Notes: a model not told the origin generated them from the sequence alone. A DNA stretch of 7,526 bases from UBA5972 sp964480735 (GCA_964480735.1 CAYZQS010000123.1:1-7526); one strand, 5' to 3'; counted from the first letter of the stretch, positions 1 to 6,830 are shown. Numbers and translations: made by a program.

Positions 1-855
1 CATCACCGCCAACGCCATCTTCTCCGCCACAAACCCAAACCTGATCGCCTGATTGAACGAGCGGTGATCCTCCGCCGTCAGCCCGCCCTGATGGTGCAGG
101 CCGACAATCGCCAGATCGCGTTCGCGCAGCAAGAGGCTGCCGGAGCTGCCACCAGCGGTGTCGCATTCGTGGCGGATCACGTTGTCAGCGGCCTTGGCCT
201 GACTGTCTTTGATATTACACCGCACGGAACTGAACATTTTCACCATTCCGGCGGGGTGATGCACAATAATCATCGCCTCGCCCGCGTCAAACCGGTCAGC
301 GACCCGCAGTTTGGTTTCGCCCCATTTAATATTCGGCTTGCCCAGCACTTTGAATATCTGCGCATCCGCCTCGTCCACCGGCGAGCCGATCCGTGCGGGC
401 AGGACAACCCGGTACGAGCTGACGCCCTCTGTTTCAAACTGGTCTTCAAAACCCATCAGCAGACGGGCATCAACCGCGAAATACCCCAGCTGCGTCAGCC
501 GCGATCCCTCGCCCGGATTGGTGCAGTGAAAATTGGTCAGAATGCGGTTTTTGTCGAGCAATGTTGCCGTGCAATAGGTGATCGCGCTTTTGCCGTCTTC
601 GTTTTCCCAGCACACATCCATACGGCCAATGGATCGCGCGAACTTGCGAATACGGTCGTTTAGCCCTCGCGCCCGGATCGGTGTCCAATTGCCTTTTATG
701 GTGGTCGGATTGCCGTCCAGATCCAAAATCTGAAAAGCCGCGCCGGTGCTTTCAATCAGCCGCTCTTCATAGGCGAATTTGCACTCCGACTGGGCGAGGG
801 CAAGTTGGGGGAAAAGCAGTGCGGAGGCTAAAAATAACAGATGCAATATACGCAT
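1..855 (-). CDS. Exported V8/trypsin-like serine protease, second tandem copy (partial, 3' end beyond window)
   Basis: The frame is open from an ATG at 855-853 to the left edge: 285 codons with no stop. An AAGGA ribosome site lies 7 nt upstream of the ATG. A signal peptide covers about residues 1-21, ending ALA before QSEC. The rest is an S1-type chymotrypsin-fold domain. The His is in TNFHC (H110, codon 526-528), the likely Asp in DEADAQIF (D164, with D161 as alternative), and the Ser in GGSSGS (S238, codon 142-144). GLHHQGG near residue 252 and HHPAG near 199 resemble V8-like (S1B) peptidases. It aligns without gaps to residues 1-285 of the gene at 980-3241, at roughly 80% identity by eye over the mature part. 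All six cysteines and the triad are kept, so it looks active and is not a pseudogene. Substrate is unknown. Whether it carries the Sel1 and wall-binding parts of its neighbour cannot be seen. It lies 124 bp downstream of that neighbour and is probably in the same operon. Confidence 0.9.
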   Translation of the reverse strand, partial: MRILHLLFLASALLFPQLALAQSECKFAYEERLIESTGAAFQILDLDGNPTTIKGNWTPIRARGLNDRIRKFARSIGRMDVCWENEDGKSAITYCTATLLDKNRILTNFHCTNPGEGSRLTQLGYFAVDARLLMGFEDQFETEGVSSYRVVLPARIGSPVDEADAQIFKVLGKPNIKWGETKLRVADRFDAGEAMIIVHHPAGMVKMFSSVRCNIKDSQAKAADNVIRHECDTAGGSSGSLLLRERDLAIVGLHHQGGLTAEDHRSFNQAIRFGFVAEKMALAVM

Positions 856-930
856 GTTTGAATCCTTGACGGACGGAAATAAGCCTGTCCAGTGAAACAC
901 CGGAACTGCTTTGAGTCAAATGTCGTCGGG

Positions 931-979
931 TCGGTTAATTCCGCTGGTGATCATCTTTTACGATAAACCAGCCAACCGA
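931..979 (-). other. Imperfect hairpin just after the stop of the first protease gene
   Basis: Two nested inverted repeats are seen: TCGGTT (931-936) with AACCGA (974-979), and GCTGGT (943-948) with ACCAGC (967-972). They enclose an 18-nt loop. In the minus-strand transcript the structure begins right after the TGA at 982-980. No T-run follows it, so it is a poor intrinsic terminator. It could instead be a processing or stability element between the two protease genes, or chance. Confidence 0.25.
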
Positions 980-3241
980 TCACCCGCCCTTGGCCAGCCG
1001 GCGCATCGCCGCTTTGGAACTTGGGCCCATCTGACCGTCAATGCTGCCATCGTAAACCCCGGCGTCGCGCATGATCCGCTGCAGGGCTTTGGCGGTTTGC
1101 AGGTCCCATTCCGAGGCTTTGCGGCCAATGGCCCAATCGCTGCCGTTGGCGATTGCTTTGGCATAATATTCCGCTGCCTCTGACGGGTTTTTCTTTATTC
1201 CCCGGCCGACTTCCAGATTATAGGCCAGATTGGTTTGCCCGTTGCCGTGGCCGTTATCGGCGGATTTGCGGTACCAGCGGTTGGCTTCAACCTCGTCCTT
1301 ATCCACACCGCGGCCATTGGAATACATCAGCCCAAGATTGCCCTGCGCCAGACCGTGCCCCTGATCCGCGGCTTTGCGGTACCACAATAGGGACTTCTCG
1401 TAATCTATGGGAACACCCTGTCCGACCTCATAGGAATACCCCAGATTGACCTGCGCCCGTGCAAATCCCTGATCGGCCGCCTTTTGAAACCAGCGCATCG
1501 CTTCAGGTGCGTCTTTGGACACGCCGCGCCCGTTCAGGTACATCAGCGCCAGATTGGATTGCGCCAGCGCGTAACCCTGATCTGCCGCAAGACGGTACCA
1601 GCGCAACGCCTGCGCGTAATTCTGCCCCAGACCACGGCCAACCTCGTACATGTAACCCAGATTGGTCTGGCCGAACATATTCCCCTGTTCAGCCGCCGCG
1701 CGGTGCCAGCGAACGGCTTCAAAATCATCCTGCGCAACACCCCGCCCATTGGCATACATAATGCCCAGATTGTCCTGCGCGCGGGCATGGCCCTGTTCCG
1801 CCGATTTGCGATACCAATAAGCAGCTTCCACCTCGTCTTTTGCAGACGCCAGTCCTTGTTCCAGTATATATCCCAGATTGACCTGCGCCGCCGCGTCACC
1901 AAGTTCCGCCGAATTCCGGTAGAATCTCACGGCGGTGGAATAGTTATTGTCCGATTGATAGGCGCGCGCGGTGTTAAACAGCATCCGCGGCTGATCCGGA
2001 AATTCCACCAGCGCCTGTTTGCAGGTTTTGACCGCGCGCGCTGTGTTGATAGAGTTAAACGCAATACCCGGTTGCAACATCATGCCTGATGTGATGTCCA
2101 TATGTTCCGCGCTGCCCGCCAGCCTGTCACAATCCTGAACCGCCGTGCTGTCCGCCATCCTCGCCTGCAGGCTTTTGGTTGGCTTGGGATCAGCAATCAC
2201 GACCTGCGGTTCTTCCGACTTACAGGTGTTGGCCACAAACGCCTGACCGATGGCTGCCAGCGGGTGATTGGCGCATTGGGCCAGATAGGCTTCCCATCCC
2301 ACGCATTGGCCGATTTCCTTGGCCGCATCAAACAACTGGTCGCAAACCCCACCCGTAACAACCGGCTTTGGCGCAGCCTCTTCCGTCAGCACCGCCAGTT
2401 GCATCTGATCCGCCACATAGGCAAATCTGATCGCCTGATTGAATGACCGGTGATCTTCCGGCGTCAGCCCGCCCTGATGGTGCAGGCCAACGATGGCCAA
2501 ATCACGTTCGCGCAGCAACAGGCTGCCGGAACTGCCACCTGCAGTGTCACATTCGTGCCGGATTACATTGTCTTTCGCCTGCGCCTGACTGTCCTTGATA
2601 TTACAGCGCACAGAGCTGTACATTTTCACCATACCCGCCGGGTGATGCACGATGATCATGGCTTCGCCGGGTTCAAAATCATCTGAAATCCGCAGCGTCG
2701 TTTCGCCCCATTTCCGGTTTGGTTGTCCACGAACCTGAAATATTTGCGCGTCTGCCTTATCTACCGGCGAGCCCGCCCGCGCCGGCAGGACCACGCGGTA
2801 GTAATCCACGTTGTCGGTTTGAAACCGGTCCTCAAAACCCATCAGCAACCGCGCTTCGACCGGCAAAAACCCAAGTTGCGTTAAGCGCGATGACTTTGCC
2901 GGATTGGTGCAGTGAAAATTTGTCAGAATGCGGTTTTTTTCCAACAAAGTGGCGGTGCAATATGTGATGGCGGTTTTGCCCGCATCGTCTTCCCAGCACA
3001 CGTCCAGACGGCCGATCGTCCGCGAAAATTTGCGAATTCGGTCATTCAGGCTGCGCGAGCGCACAGGCGTCCAGTTGCCCTTGATCGTGGATGGGTTGCC
3101 ATCCAGGTCCAGAATTTGAAAATCCGCGCCGGAACTTTCAACCAGCCTGTCTTCGTAGGCGAATTTGCACTCTGACTGCGCCAACGTCATTTGCGGCACG
3201 GCCAGCAAAGCCAGCGAAATCAAAATTCTAGCCAAATTCAT
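980..3241 (-). CDS. Exported V8/trypsin-like serine protease with Sel1 repeats and peptidoglycan-binding-like C-terminus
   Basis: A 753-residue multidomain protein. The start at 3241 has AAGGGG 7 nt upstream. Residues 1-21 form a signal peptide, ending TLA before QSEC. Residues 22-285 are an S1 protease domain: H110 in TNFHC, D164 in DKADAQIF (D161 also possible) and S238 in GGSSGS. HHPAG (199-203) and GLHHQGG (252-258) fit the V8-like S1B group. Six cysteines lie in this domain, with six more at 300-407 (C300, C313, C323, C340, C371, C407), suggesting disulfides in the periplasm. A TPR-like segment follows at about 413-447. Seven Sel1-like repeats of exactly 36 residues fill 451-702. The end, about 719-750, with DGSIDGQMGP, resembles a PG_binding_1 domain. 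The family reading is a peptidase with a protein-interaction scaffold and wall anchor; substrate and partner are unknown. It follows the OmpA-like gene by 51 bp and precedes a paralogous protease, consistent with one operon. Confidence 0.92.
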   Translation of the reverse strand: MNLARILISLALLAVPQMTLAQSECKFAYEDRLVESSGADFQILDLDGNPSTIKGNWTPVRSRSLNDRIRKFSRTIGRLDVCWEDDAGKTAITYCTATLLEKNRILTNFHCTNPAKSSRLTQLGFLPVEARLLMGFEDRFQTDNVDYYRVVLPARAGSPVDKADAQIFQVRGQPNRKWGETTLRISDDFEPGEAMIIVHHPAGMVKMYSSVRCNIKDSQAQAKDNVIRHECDTAGGSSGSLLLRERDLAIVGLHHQGGLTPEDHRSFNQAIRFAYVADQMQLAVLTEEAAPKPVVTGGVCDQLFDAAKEIGQCVGWEAYLAQCANHPLAAIGQAFVANTCKSEEPQVVIADPKPTKSLQARMADSTAVQDCDRLAGSAEHMDITSGMMLQPGIAFNSINTARAVKTCKQALVEFPDQPRMLFNTARAYQSDNNYSTAVRFYRNSAELGDAAAQVNLGYILEQGLASAKDEVEAAYWYRKSAEQGHARAQDNLGIMYANGRGVAQDDFEAVRWHRAAAEQGNMFGQTNLGYMYEVGRGLGQNYAQALRWYRLAADQGYALAQSNLALMYLNGRGVSKDAPEAMRWFQKAADQGFARAQVNLGYSYEVGQGVPIDYEKSLLWYRKAADQGHGLAQGNLGLMYSNGRGVDKDEVEANRWYRKSADNGHGNGQTNLAYNLEVGRGIKKNPSEAAEYYAKAIANGSDWAIGRKASEWDLQTAKALQRIMRDAGVYDGSIDGQMGPSSKAAMRRLAKGG
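1136..1891 (-). repeat. Seven coding Sel1 repeats (108 bp each) with a 216-bp higher-order period
   Basis: Residues 451-702 of the protease divide into seven units of exactly 36 residues, without gaps. Odd units carry NLGY/NLAY with E(V/Q)G, for example GYMYEVGRG. Even units carry MY-x-NGRGV. The alternation makes a 72-residue pair. In DNA, the TACAT of the even units recurs at 1323, 1539 and 1755, exactly 216 bp apart. Sel1 repeats form alpha-alpha solenoids used for protein binding. The pairing suggests growth by duplication of a two-unit block. Confidence 0.9.
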
Positions 3242-3292
3242 TCTTATTCCCCTTAAGCGTCAAGCTTGCTTTTGACCGGCCCAATCGTCACC

Positions 3293-4024
3293 TCAATATG
3301 CCGAGCACAGCCGGGACGTCGCTGTAAACAATTGCAGCCCGGTGGTATCAAGCTTCAAAAACGTCACCCGGCGATTGTCCTGTGATCCCGTGTCATACAG
3401 ATTTTTCAACAGAAACTCTCCGGCGCCAACGGGCAACAACCGCGTAACGTCGATTGAATCTGACAAGGCATAAACCACGCTTTGCGCCCGGGCATCTGAC
3501 AGACCGCAATTATAAGACGCGCTGCCAACCGCGTCGGTATGGCCGATAATTGCAAAAGAGGCCGCCAAATTCAGAGGATCAGCCAACGCCGCCTGCAGGG
3601 CGTGCAATTTTGTAAACTGGTCGTAACGGATATCGCTTTTGTTGCTGTCAAATTCTATCGCGATGGCCACGGACGGTGCCGCGACATAGTTGTCAGTGTA
3701 ATCATCCGCAGCCACCGGTTGGGACTGAACCGAACCATCGTCAAGGTTCAAAACGAAGGTTTCCAGCTGTATCTCATCACCCAAAACCCCGGTACTTTCC
3801 AGCCCGTCCCCTGCCCCAAGCGCTGCCGATTTACAGGTGCCTGCGGTTGGATTTGCCAGACACGCCGCCAAAGAACTTTGCACAGGTTGCACCACGGTTT
3901 CAGTGGCCTGGGTTTCCTCGTCGTCTGACAGACCCGGCACATAAATCTCGCCATCCTGTGCGGACACCGAAATTCCAAAGCCTCCGGCCAAAAACATCAC
4001 CACCGCAAAACTTACAGTTTTCAT
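3293..4024 (-). CDS. Exported OmpA-like peptidoglycan-binding protein
   Basis: A 243-residue protein; AGGAG stands 7 nt before the ATG at 4024. Residues 1-22 are a signal peptide ending SVSA before QDGE. There is no lipobox cysteine and no beta-barrel domain. Residues about 23-115 are an acidic, probably flexible region with a possible disulfide (C55, C64) and the motif ETFVLNLD at 88-95. Residues about 118-225 are an OmpA C-terminal-type domain. It has FDSNKSDIR, GHTDAVGS (D164, expected to contact diaminopimelate), LSDARAQSV (R179) and NRRV (218-220). A cysteine pair, C173 and C240, is possible. The known role of the domain is noncovalent binding of the cell wall; here it probably anchors or positions the other exported products. 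It lies 27 bp after the heme protein gene. A different frame stays open for 16 more codons past the stop and could represent a longer tail (see findings). Confidence 0.9.
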   Translation of the reverse strand: MKTVSFAVVMFLAGGFGISVSAQDGEIYVPGLSDDEETQATETVVQPVQSSLAACLANPTAGTCKSAALGAGDGLESTGVLGDEIQLETFVLNLDDGSVQSQPVAADDYTDNYVAAPSVAIAIEFDSNKSDIRYDQFTKLHALQAALADPLNLAASFAIIGHTDAVGSASYNCGLSDARAQSVVYALSDSIDVTRLLPVGAGEFLLKNLYDTGSQDNRRVTFLKLDTTGLQLFTATSRLCSAY

Positions 4025-4051
4025 CGCTTCGCTCCTAATCTCAGCATTCTG

Positions 4052-6355
4052 TTACGGCTTCACCTCGACCTGAATGCGCCCCTGCAAAACTTCGCGGTTG
4101 TGCGAACTTAACGCTTTGAACGAGGCGCCGGAATCTGTGGTCTGTTCCGGTCCATCCAGATTAAGCACAAAGGTTTCGTATACAGCTTTGGTCTGGATGC
4201 GATGGGTCGGATTGGCCCGTTGGGATGGATCACAGCTGACCTGCGAGGTGTCACGCCTGCTGTAGTTAACCGCCTCAGCCGACGCATTGCAGATTGCAAG
4301 TATGGTTTCCGTGCCCGCCTCCGCCGCCGTGATCGACCCGCGCGGCGGATAGATAAACCGCGTGCCCGCCGGGATTGGATCATCCGCCAATTGCGGATGC
4401 GGGTACAACACACAGCTGTCACCATCATCGTCAATGTTCACAATCGTCAACCGGCATTGAACGCGCGGTTCCACGAATATCCGGATACCGTCGCCAAGAT
4501 GATAGACCGGTTTATCGGTGTAAACCGTCAGATTGTTGCTGGCGGCGGCATCGTGGGTATAGGTGTCAACCGGAACATGGTCACCCACGGCCTGACGCAC
4601 CGAAAATGACATGGCGGTGTCGGCATGGGCAACTTCGGCGTTAACCGGCAGGTAATCCGTCACCCTCTCAAGCAGGATCGGAAACACCGTTGTCCATTCA
4701 TCGCGTTTGATCGGCGATTGATCCAACCGCTGCAACAGGCTGGCCATATCCGCACCGGCAAACCCGGCCTTGGCGCGCAGATCCTCGACACGCATGCCCA
4801 GTTCATTGGCGGCCTGTTCAAAATTGATGACCGCATCGATGTGATAGACAAACAATCCGCGCACAGGTTCCAGACCACCGGCCTCTGTATCCGGCTCCAA
4901 CCCGGCGCTGCGCAACGCGGCAAAGAATTTTTCCTGATCACCAAGCAACGCGGCCTGAACCACATCATTGCCGGGATAGACCGCCGCAACCTGCTGACGC
5001 GCAGAGGCTGACAAGGCCAGATTGCCCACTGCAATATCATGCACCTTGTCCTCGTTAAAGCGCATGCCCCGGGCGTGACAACTGATGCAGGAAATGCCGT
5101 TGATCACCTCGCCGGTGCCATCGGTATAATCGTCGTCGCGCACGATGTTGACCGGTCCGCGTTCAATCCGCTGCCCGTCCGCAGTGTTCAGGTAATAGGC
5201 GTGAAAGCCGTTTGGCAGGGTAAAGATGGTTTCGCCGCCGTCATGCACAAACGCCAGTTCATCAGGATACACACCCCGCGGTCCCAGCGGATATTCAAAG
5301 AAGTTCTGCAGGCCTTTGCTGCCGGCAAAATCATAGGACGTCCAGAAAAACCCGGCGGCGGTGTCGTGCCGCTCGATCATCCGGTTGTTGCGGGACACTC
5401 CGGAATTTTGGAACCCCGCCCGGATCACCTGCTCGTTCAGAATATTGCGCCGCAGTTCGATCCCTAACATGCGTTCAAGTTCAGAAAACGTGTCCGGCAG
5501 GCGCAAAATGTCATAATACAGTGGCGGCTGGGACGCGTGTGCCGCCAGCCAGTCCGCCCGAATTATCGGAATATCAGTCTCTGACAAAGCCTGCAGATTG
5601 CGCAGGGACGGATCAACCTCGCTGGTCATGCCGTAGGTATATTCTTGCTCCATCAATCCCCAGGTATGCTGGTCCCAGTCAAGATCGGGCAGATAAACCC
5701 GCATCAGATATTCGTTGTCCTCGATTGCCTCAAACACATAGGGCTTTGGGTTGCGGCTTAGGGCATTTAACAGTTTGATCGTGGCGGTAAGATACCCGTG
5801 CAGGTTTTCATCCGTCACTTCGGTATCGTTGTGCAATACCCGCATGCTGATATAACGAATGCGGCTTTGCCGGTTGGTCGGCTGTTGCAGCAAATCCGCA
5901 AGTGCGGCTTTATATTCATCGCTTAAGCTGACAAATTCCCGTGGCCCGCTGCCAGCACCCATCGTTGCGATCCAGTCATAAATCACTGCGGCGTCGGCTT
6001 CTGTGGGAAAACAGGACGTGTTTTCAGGCGTGCAATCGTCCGGCATTCTGGGATAGGCAAACTCGCCCAATACATGGGTCAGTTTGGACGCATCCGGCTT
6101 GCCCTGAATGACAAATTTTGTGTCACTTGCCAATCGCCGGATATCCAGCACATGGCCAAAACCGGATTTCGGTGCTTTCAGCCCCTCTTTCAGCTTGCCT
6201 TCCTGATGGCACCGGGCGCAATGGCGCTCCAACACCGCATAGGCGGCCGTTTCCGCCGCATTGGCATCACCCGGCATTTCGTAAGGCTCAGCGGCATTCA
6301 GATGAGCAGTAAATGCCAAGAAACACGCGGCGGTGAAGGTTGTTAAACGGCCCAT
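4052..6355 (-). CDS. Periplasmic di-heme c-type cytochrome with DUF4384-like domain
   Basis: A 767-residue exported protein. I chose the ATG at 6355 because GAGGTG lies just before it and a good signal peptide follows: MGR, a hydrophobic core, then LNA before AEPYE. Heme site 1 is C46-A-R-C49-H50 in a cytochrome-c-like domain at about 35-132. It resembles planctomycete-type cytochromes: GKPDASKL, then YPRMPDD with M104 a plausible axial ligand, then a DWIA helix, plus a possible C108-C115 disulfide. Residues about 140-410 are a domain I cannot name. Heme site 2 is C423-I-S-C426-H427. Residues about 608-690 resemble DUF4384: VYTDKPVYHLGDGI, then VNIDDDGDSCVLYPHP, then IPAGT and an aromatic-proline stretch. 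The tail carries ETFVLNLD at 727-734, the motif also found in the next gene. Electron transfer or heme-based sensing in the periplasm is possible, but no substrate can be assigned. It is the first gene of the likely operon. Confidence 0.88.
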   Translation of the reverse strand: MGRLTTFTAACFLAFTAHLNAAEPYEMPGDANAAETAAYAVLERHCARCHQEGKLKEGLKAPKSGFGHVLDIRRLASDTKFVIQGKPDASKLTHVLGEFAYPRMPDDCTPENTSCFPTEADAAVIYDWIATMGAGSGPREFVSLSDEYKAALADLLQQPTNRQSRIRYISMRVLHNDTEVTDENLHGYLTATIKLLNALSRNPKPYVFEAIEDNEYLMRVYLPDLDWDQHTWGLMEQEYTYGMTSEVDPSLRNLQALSETDIPIIRADWLAAHASQPPLYYDILRLPDTFSELERMLGIELRRNILNEQVIRAGFQNSGVSRNNRMIERHDTAAGFFWTSYDFAGSKGLQNFFEYPLGPRGVYPDELAFVHDGGETIFTLPNGFHAYYLNTADGQRIERGPVNIVRDDDYTDGTGEVINGISCISCHARGMRFNEDKVHDIAVGNLALSASARQQVAAVYPGNDVVQAALLGDQEKFFAALRSAGLEPDTEAGGLEPVRGLFVYHIDAVINFEQAANELGMRVEDLRAKAGFAGADMASLLQRLDQSPIKRDEWTTVFPILLERVTDYLPVNAEVAHADTAMSFSVRQAVGDHVPVDTYTHDAAASNNLTVYTDKPVYHLGDGIRIFVEPRVQCRLTIVNIDDDGDSCVLYPHPQLADDPIPAGTRFIYPPRGSITAAEAGTETILAICNASAEAVNYSRRDTSQVSCDPSQRANPTHRIQTKAVYETFVLNLDGPEQTTDSGASFKALSSHNREVLQGRIQVEVKP

Positions 6356-6359
6356 AGAG

Positions 6360-6365
6360 CACCTC
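6360..6365 (-). promoter_or_regulatory. Ribosome binding site that fixes the cytochrome start
   Basis: GAGGTG on the minus strand, 4 nt from the ATG at 6355 (core GAGG 6 nt away). The same frame is open up to an ATG at 6448, but the 31 extra residues there would bury the signal peptide inside the protein. I found no comparable ribosome site at 6448. Confidence 0.7.
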
Positions 6366-6383
6366 GTCCAATTAATTATTTTG

Positions 6384-6411
6384 TTGGCCGGAGCTAAAAT
6401 GCACTGGCCAA
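6384..6411. promoter_or_regulatory. Inverted repeat upstream of the operon, possible operator
   Basis: TTGGCC (6384-6389) and GGCCAA (6406-6411) are perfect 6-bp arms separated by 16 bp. The near arm lies 28 bp before the cytochrome start. The position suits a regulator site or a leader hairpin. A 6-bp dyad can also arise by chance. Confidence 0.25.
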
Positions 6412-6494
6412 GCGTGGCAGCAGGAAATCCAAAAATATCCAATCTCAAAAGATACGGCGTGTCGCTAAACAGCGCAGAAATTCCTTACGATTTG

Positions 6495-6522
6495 AGTATG
6501 CACCTGCCGCGTCAGCTTGCAA
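6495..6522 (-). promoter_or_regulatory. Weak sigma-70-like promoter candidate for the operon
   Basis: On the minus strand TTGCAA (6522-6517) and CATACT (6500-6495) are 16 bp apart, each with 4 of 6 consensus bases. They lie about 140 bp before the cytochrome start. It is the best pair I found by eye, but alphaproteobacterial promoters are often weak and the call is tentative. Confidence 0.25.
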
Positions 6523-6693
6523 GGGTTACCTAAATTATTGTTGCGGGCAGTTGTGTGATGGCCCTCCCGACCCACGGAACAATGTTTGATACCCGAGATT
6601 TTGGCAGGCCGGACCGGTTTCCCTTTGAAAAAACGAACCACGCCATGTAATTGAAGTGATTATTGAACCGGCGAGTGAATAAGCAGCGCGACA

Positions 6694-6716
6694 GCCGCTT
6701 TGTCCGGCAAAGCGGC
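6694..6716 (-). terminator. Perfect 9-bp hairpin downstream of tRNA-Arg
   Basis: GCCGCTTTG (6694-6702) and CAAAGCGGC (6708-6716) flank a 5-nt loop. The structure begins 27 nt after the tRNA end and is a likely 3' boundary of the tRNA transcript. The minus-strand flank (TGTCGCG) has no T-run. The plus-strand flank has only ATTT. Termination efficiency on either strand is therefore uncertain. Confidence 0.5.
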
Positions 6717-6742
6717 ATTTAAACAATCATAAACATATAAAC

Positions 6743-6819
6743 TGGCGGACCGAGGAGGATTCGAACCCCCGACCCCCTGATTCGTAGTCAGGTACTCTAT
6801 CCAGCTGAGCTATCGGTCC
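6743..6819 (-). tRNA. tRNA-Arg (anticodon ACG)
   Basis: A 77-nt cloverleaf folds cleanly. The acceptor stem is GGACCGA with TCGGTCC, followed by discriminator G and an encoded CCA. The D stem is GCTC/GAGT. The anticodon stem CCTGA/TCAGG encloses the loop CTACGAA, giving anticodon ACG. The T arm is GGGGG, TTCGAAT, CCTCC. The A at position 34 is expected to become inosine, so it would read CGU, CGC and CGA. It lies 47 bp after the histidine kinase gene on the same strand. Confidence 0.97.
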
Positions 6820-6830
6820 GTGCGCAAGGG

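Larger units (their letters stand above)
6356..6742. other. Gene-free region between the operon and tRNA-Arg
   Basis: 387 bp with no supported gene; short frames here lack a ribosome site and overlap each other on the same strand. It holds the ribosome site and dyad of the cytochrome gene, a weak promoter candidate at 6495-6522, and the hairpin at 6694-6716. The part from about 6540 to 6690 shows nothing I can name. Confidence 0.6.

Noticed and set aside
64..663. 199-codon plus-strand open frame
   Set aside because: It lies antisense to the second protease copy, whose frame is supported by homology, a signal peptide and the triad. A similar antisense frame recurs opposite the first copy, as expected from the duplicated sequence.
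1..855. Left-edge protease as a broken gene fragment
   Set aside because: The frame is fully open to the window edge, with start, ribosome site, triad and cysteines intact; it is cut only by the window.
1136..1891. Evenly spaced repeats as a CRISPR array
   Set aside because: The 108-bp units are diverged, have no spacers and stay in frame as Sel1 protein repeats.
1484..2089. 201-codon plus-strand open frame
   Set aside because: It is the mirror of the Sel1 repeat region and repeats with the same period; it has no independent coding signal.
4625..5467. Two plus-strand open frames of 128 and 142 codons
   Set aside because: Both are antisense to the cytochrome gene, which shows clear domains throughout this stretch.
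6356..6448. Upstream start for the cytochrome at 6448
   Set aside because: It adds 31 residues before a well-formed signal peptide and has no good ribosome site, whereas the ATG at 6355 has both.
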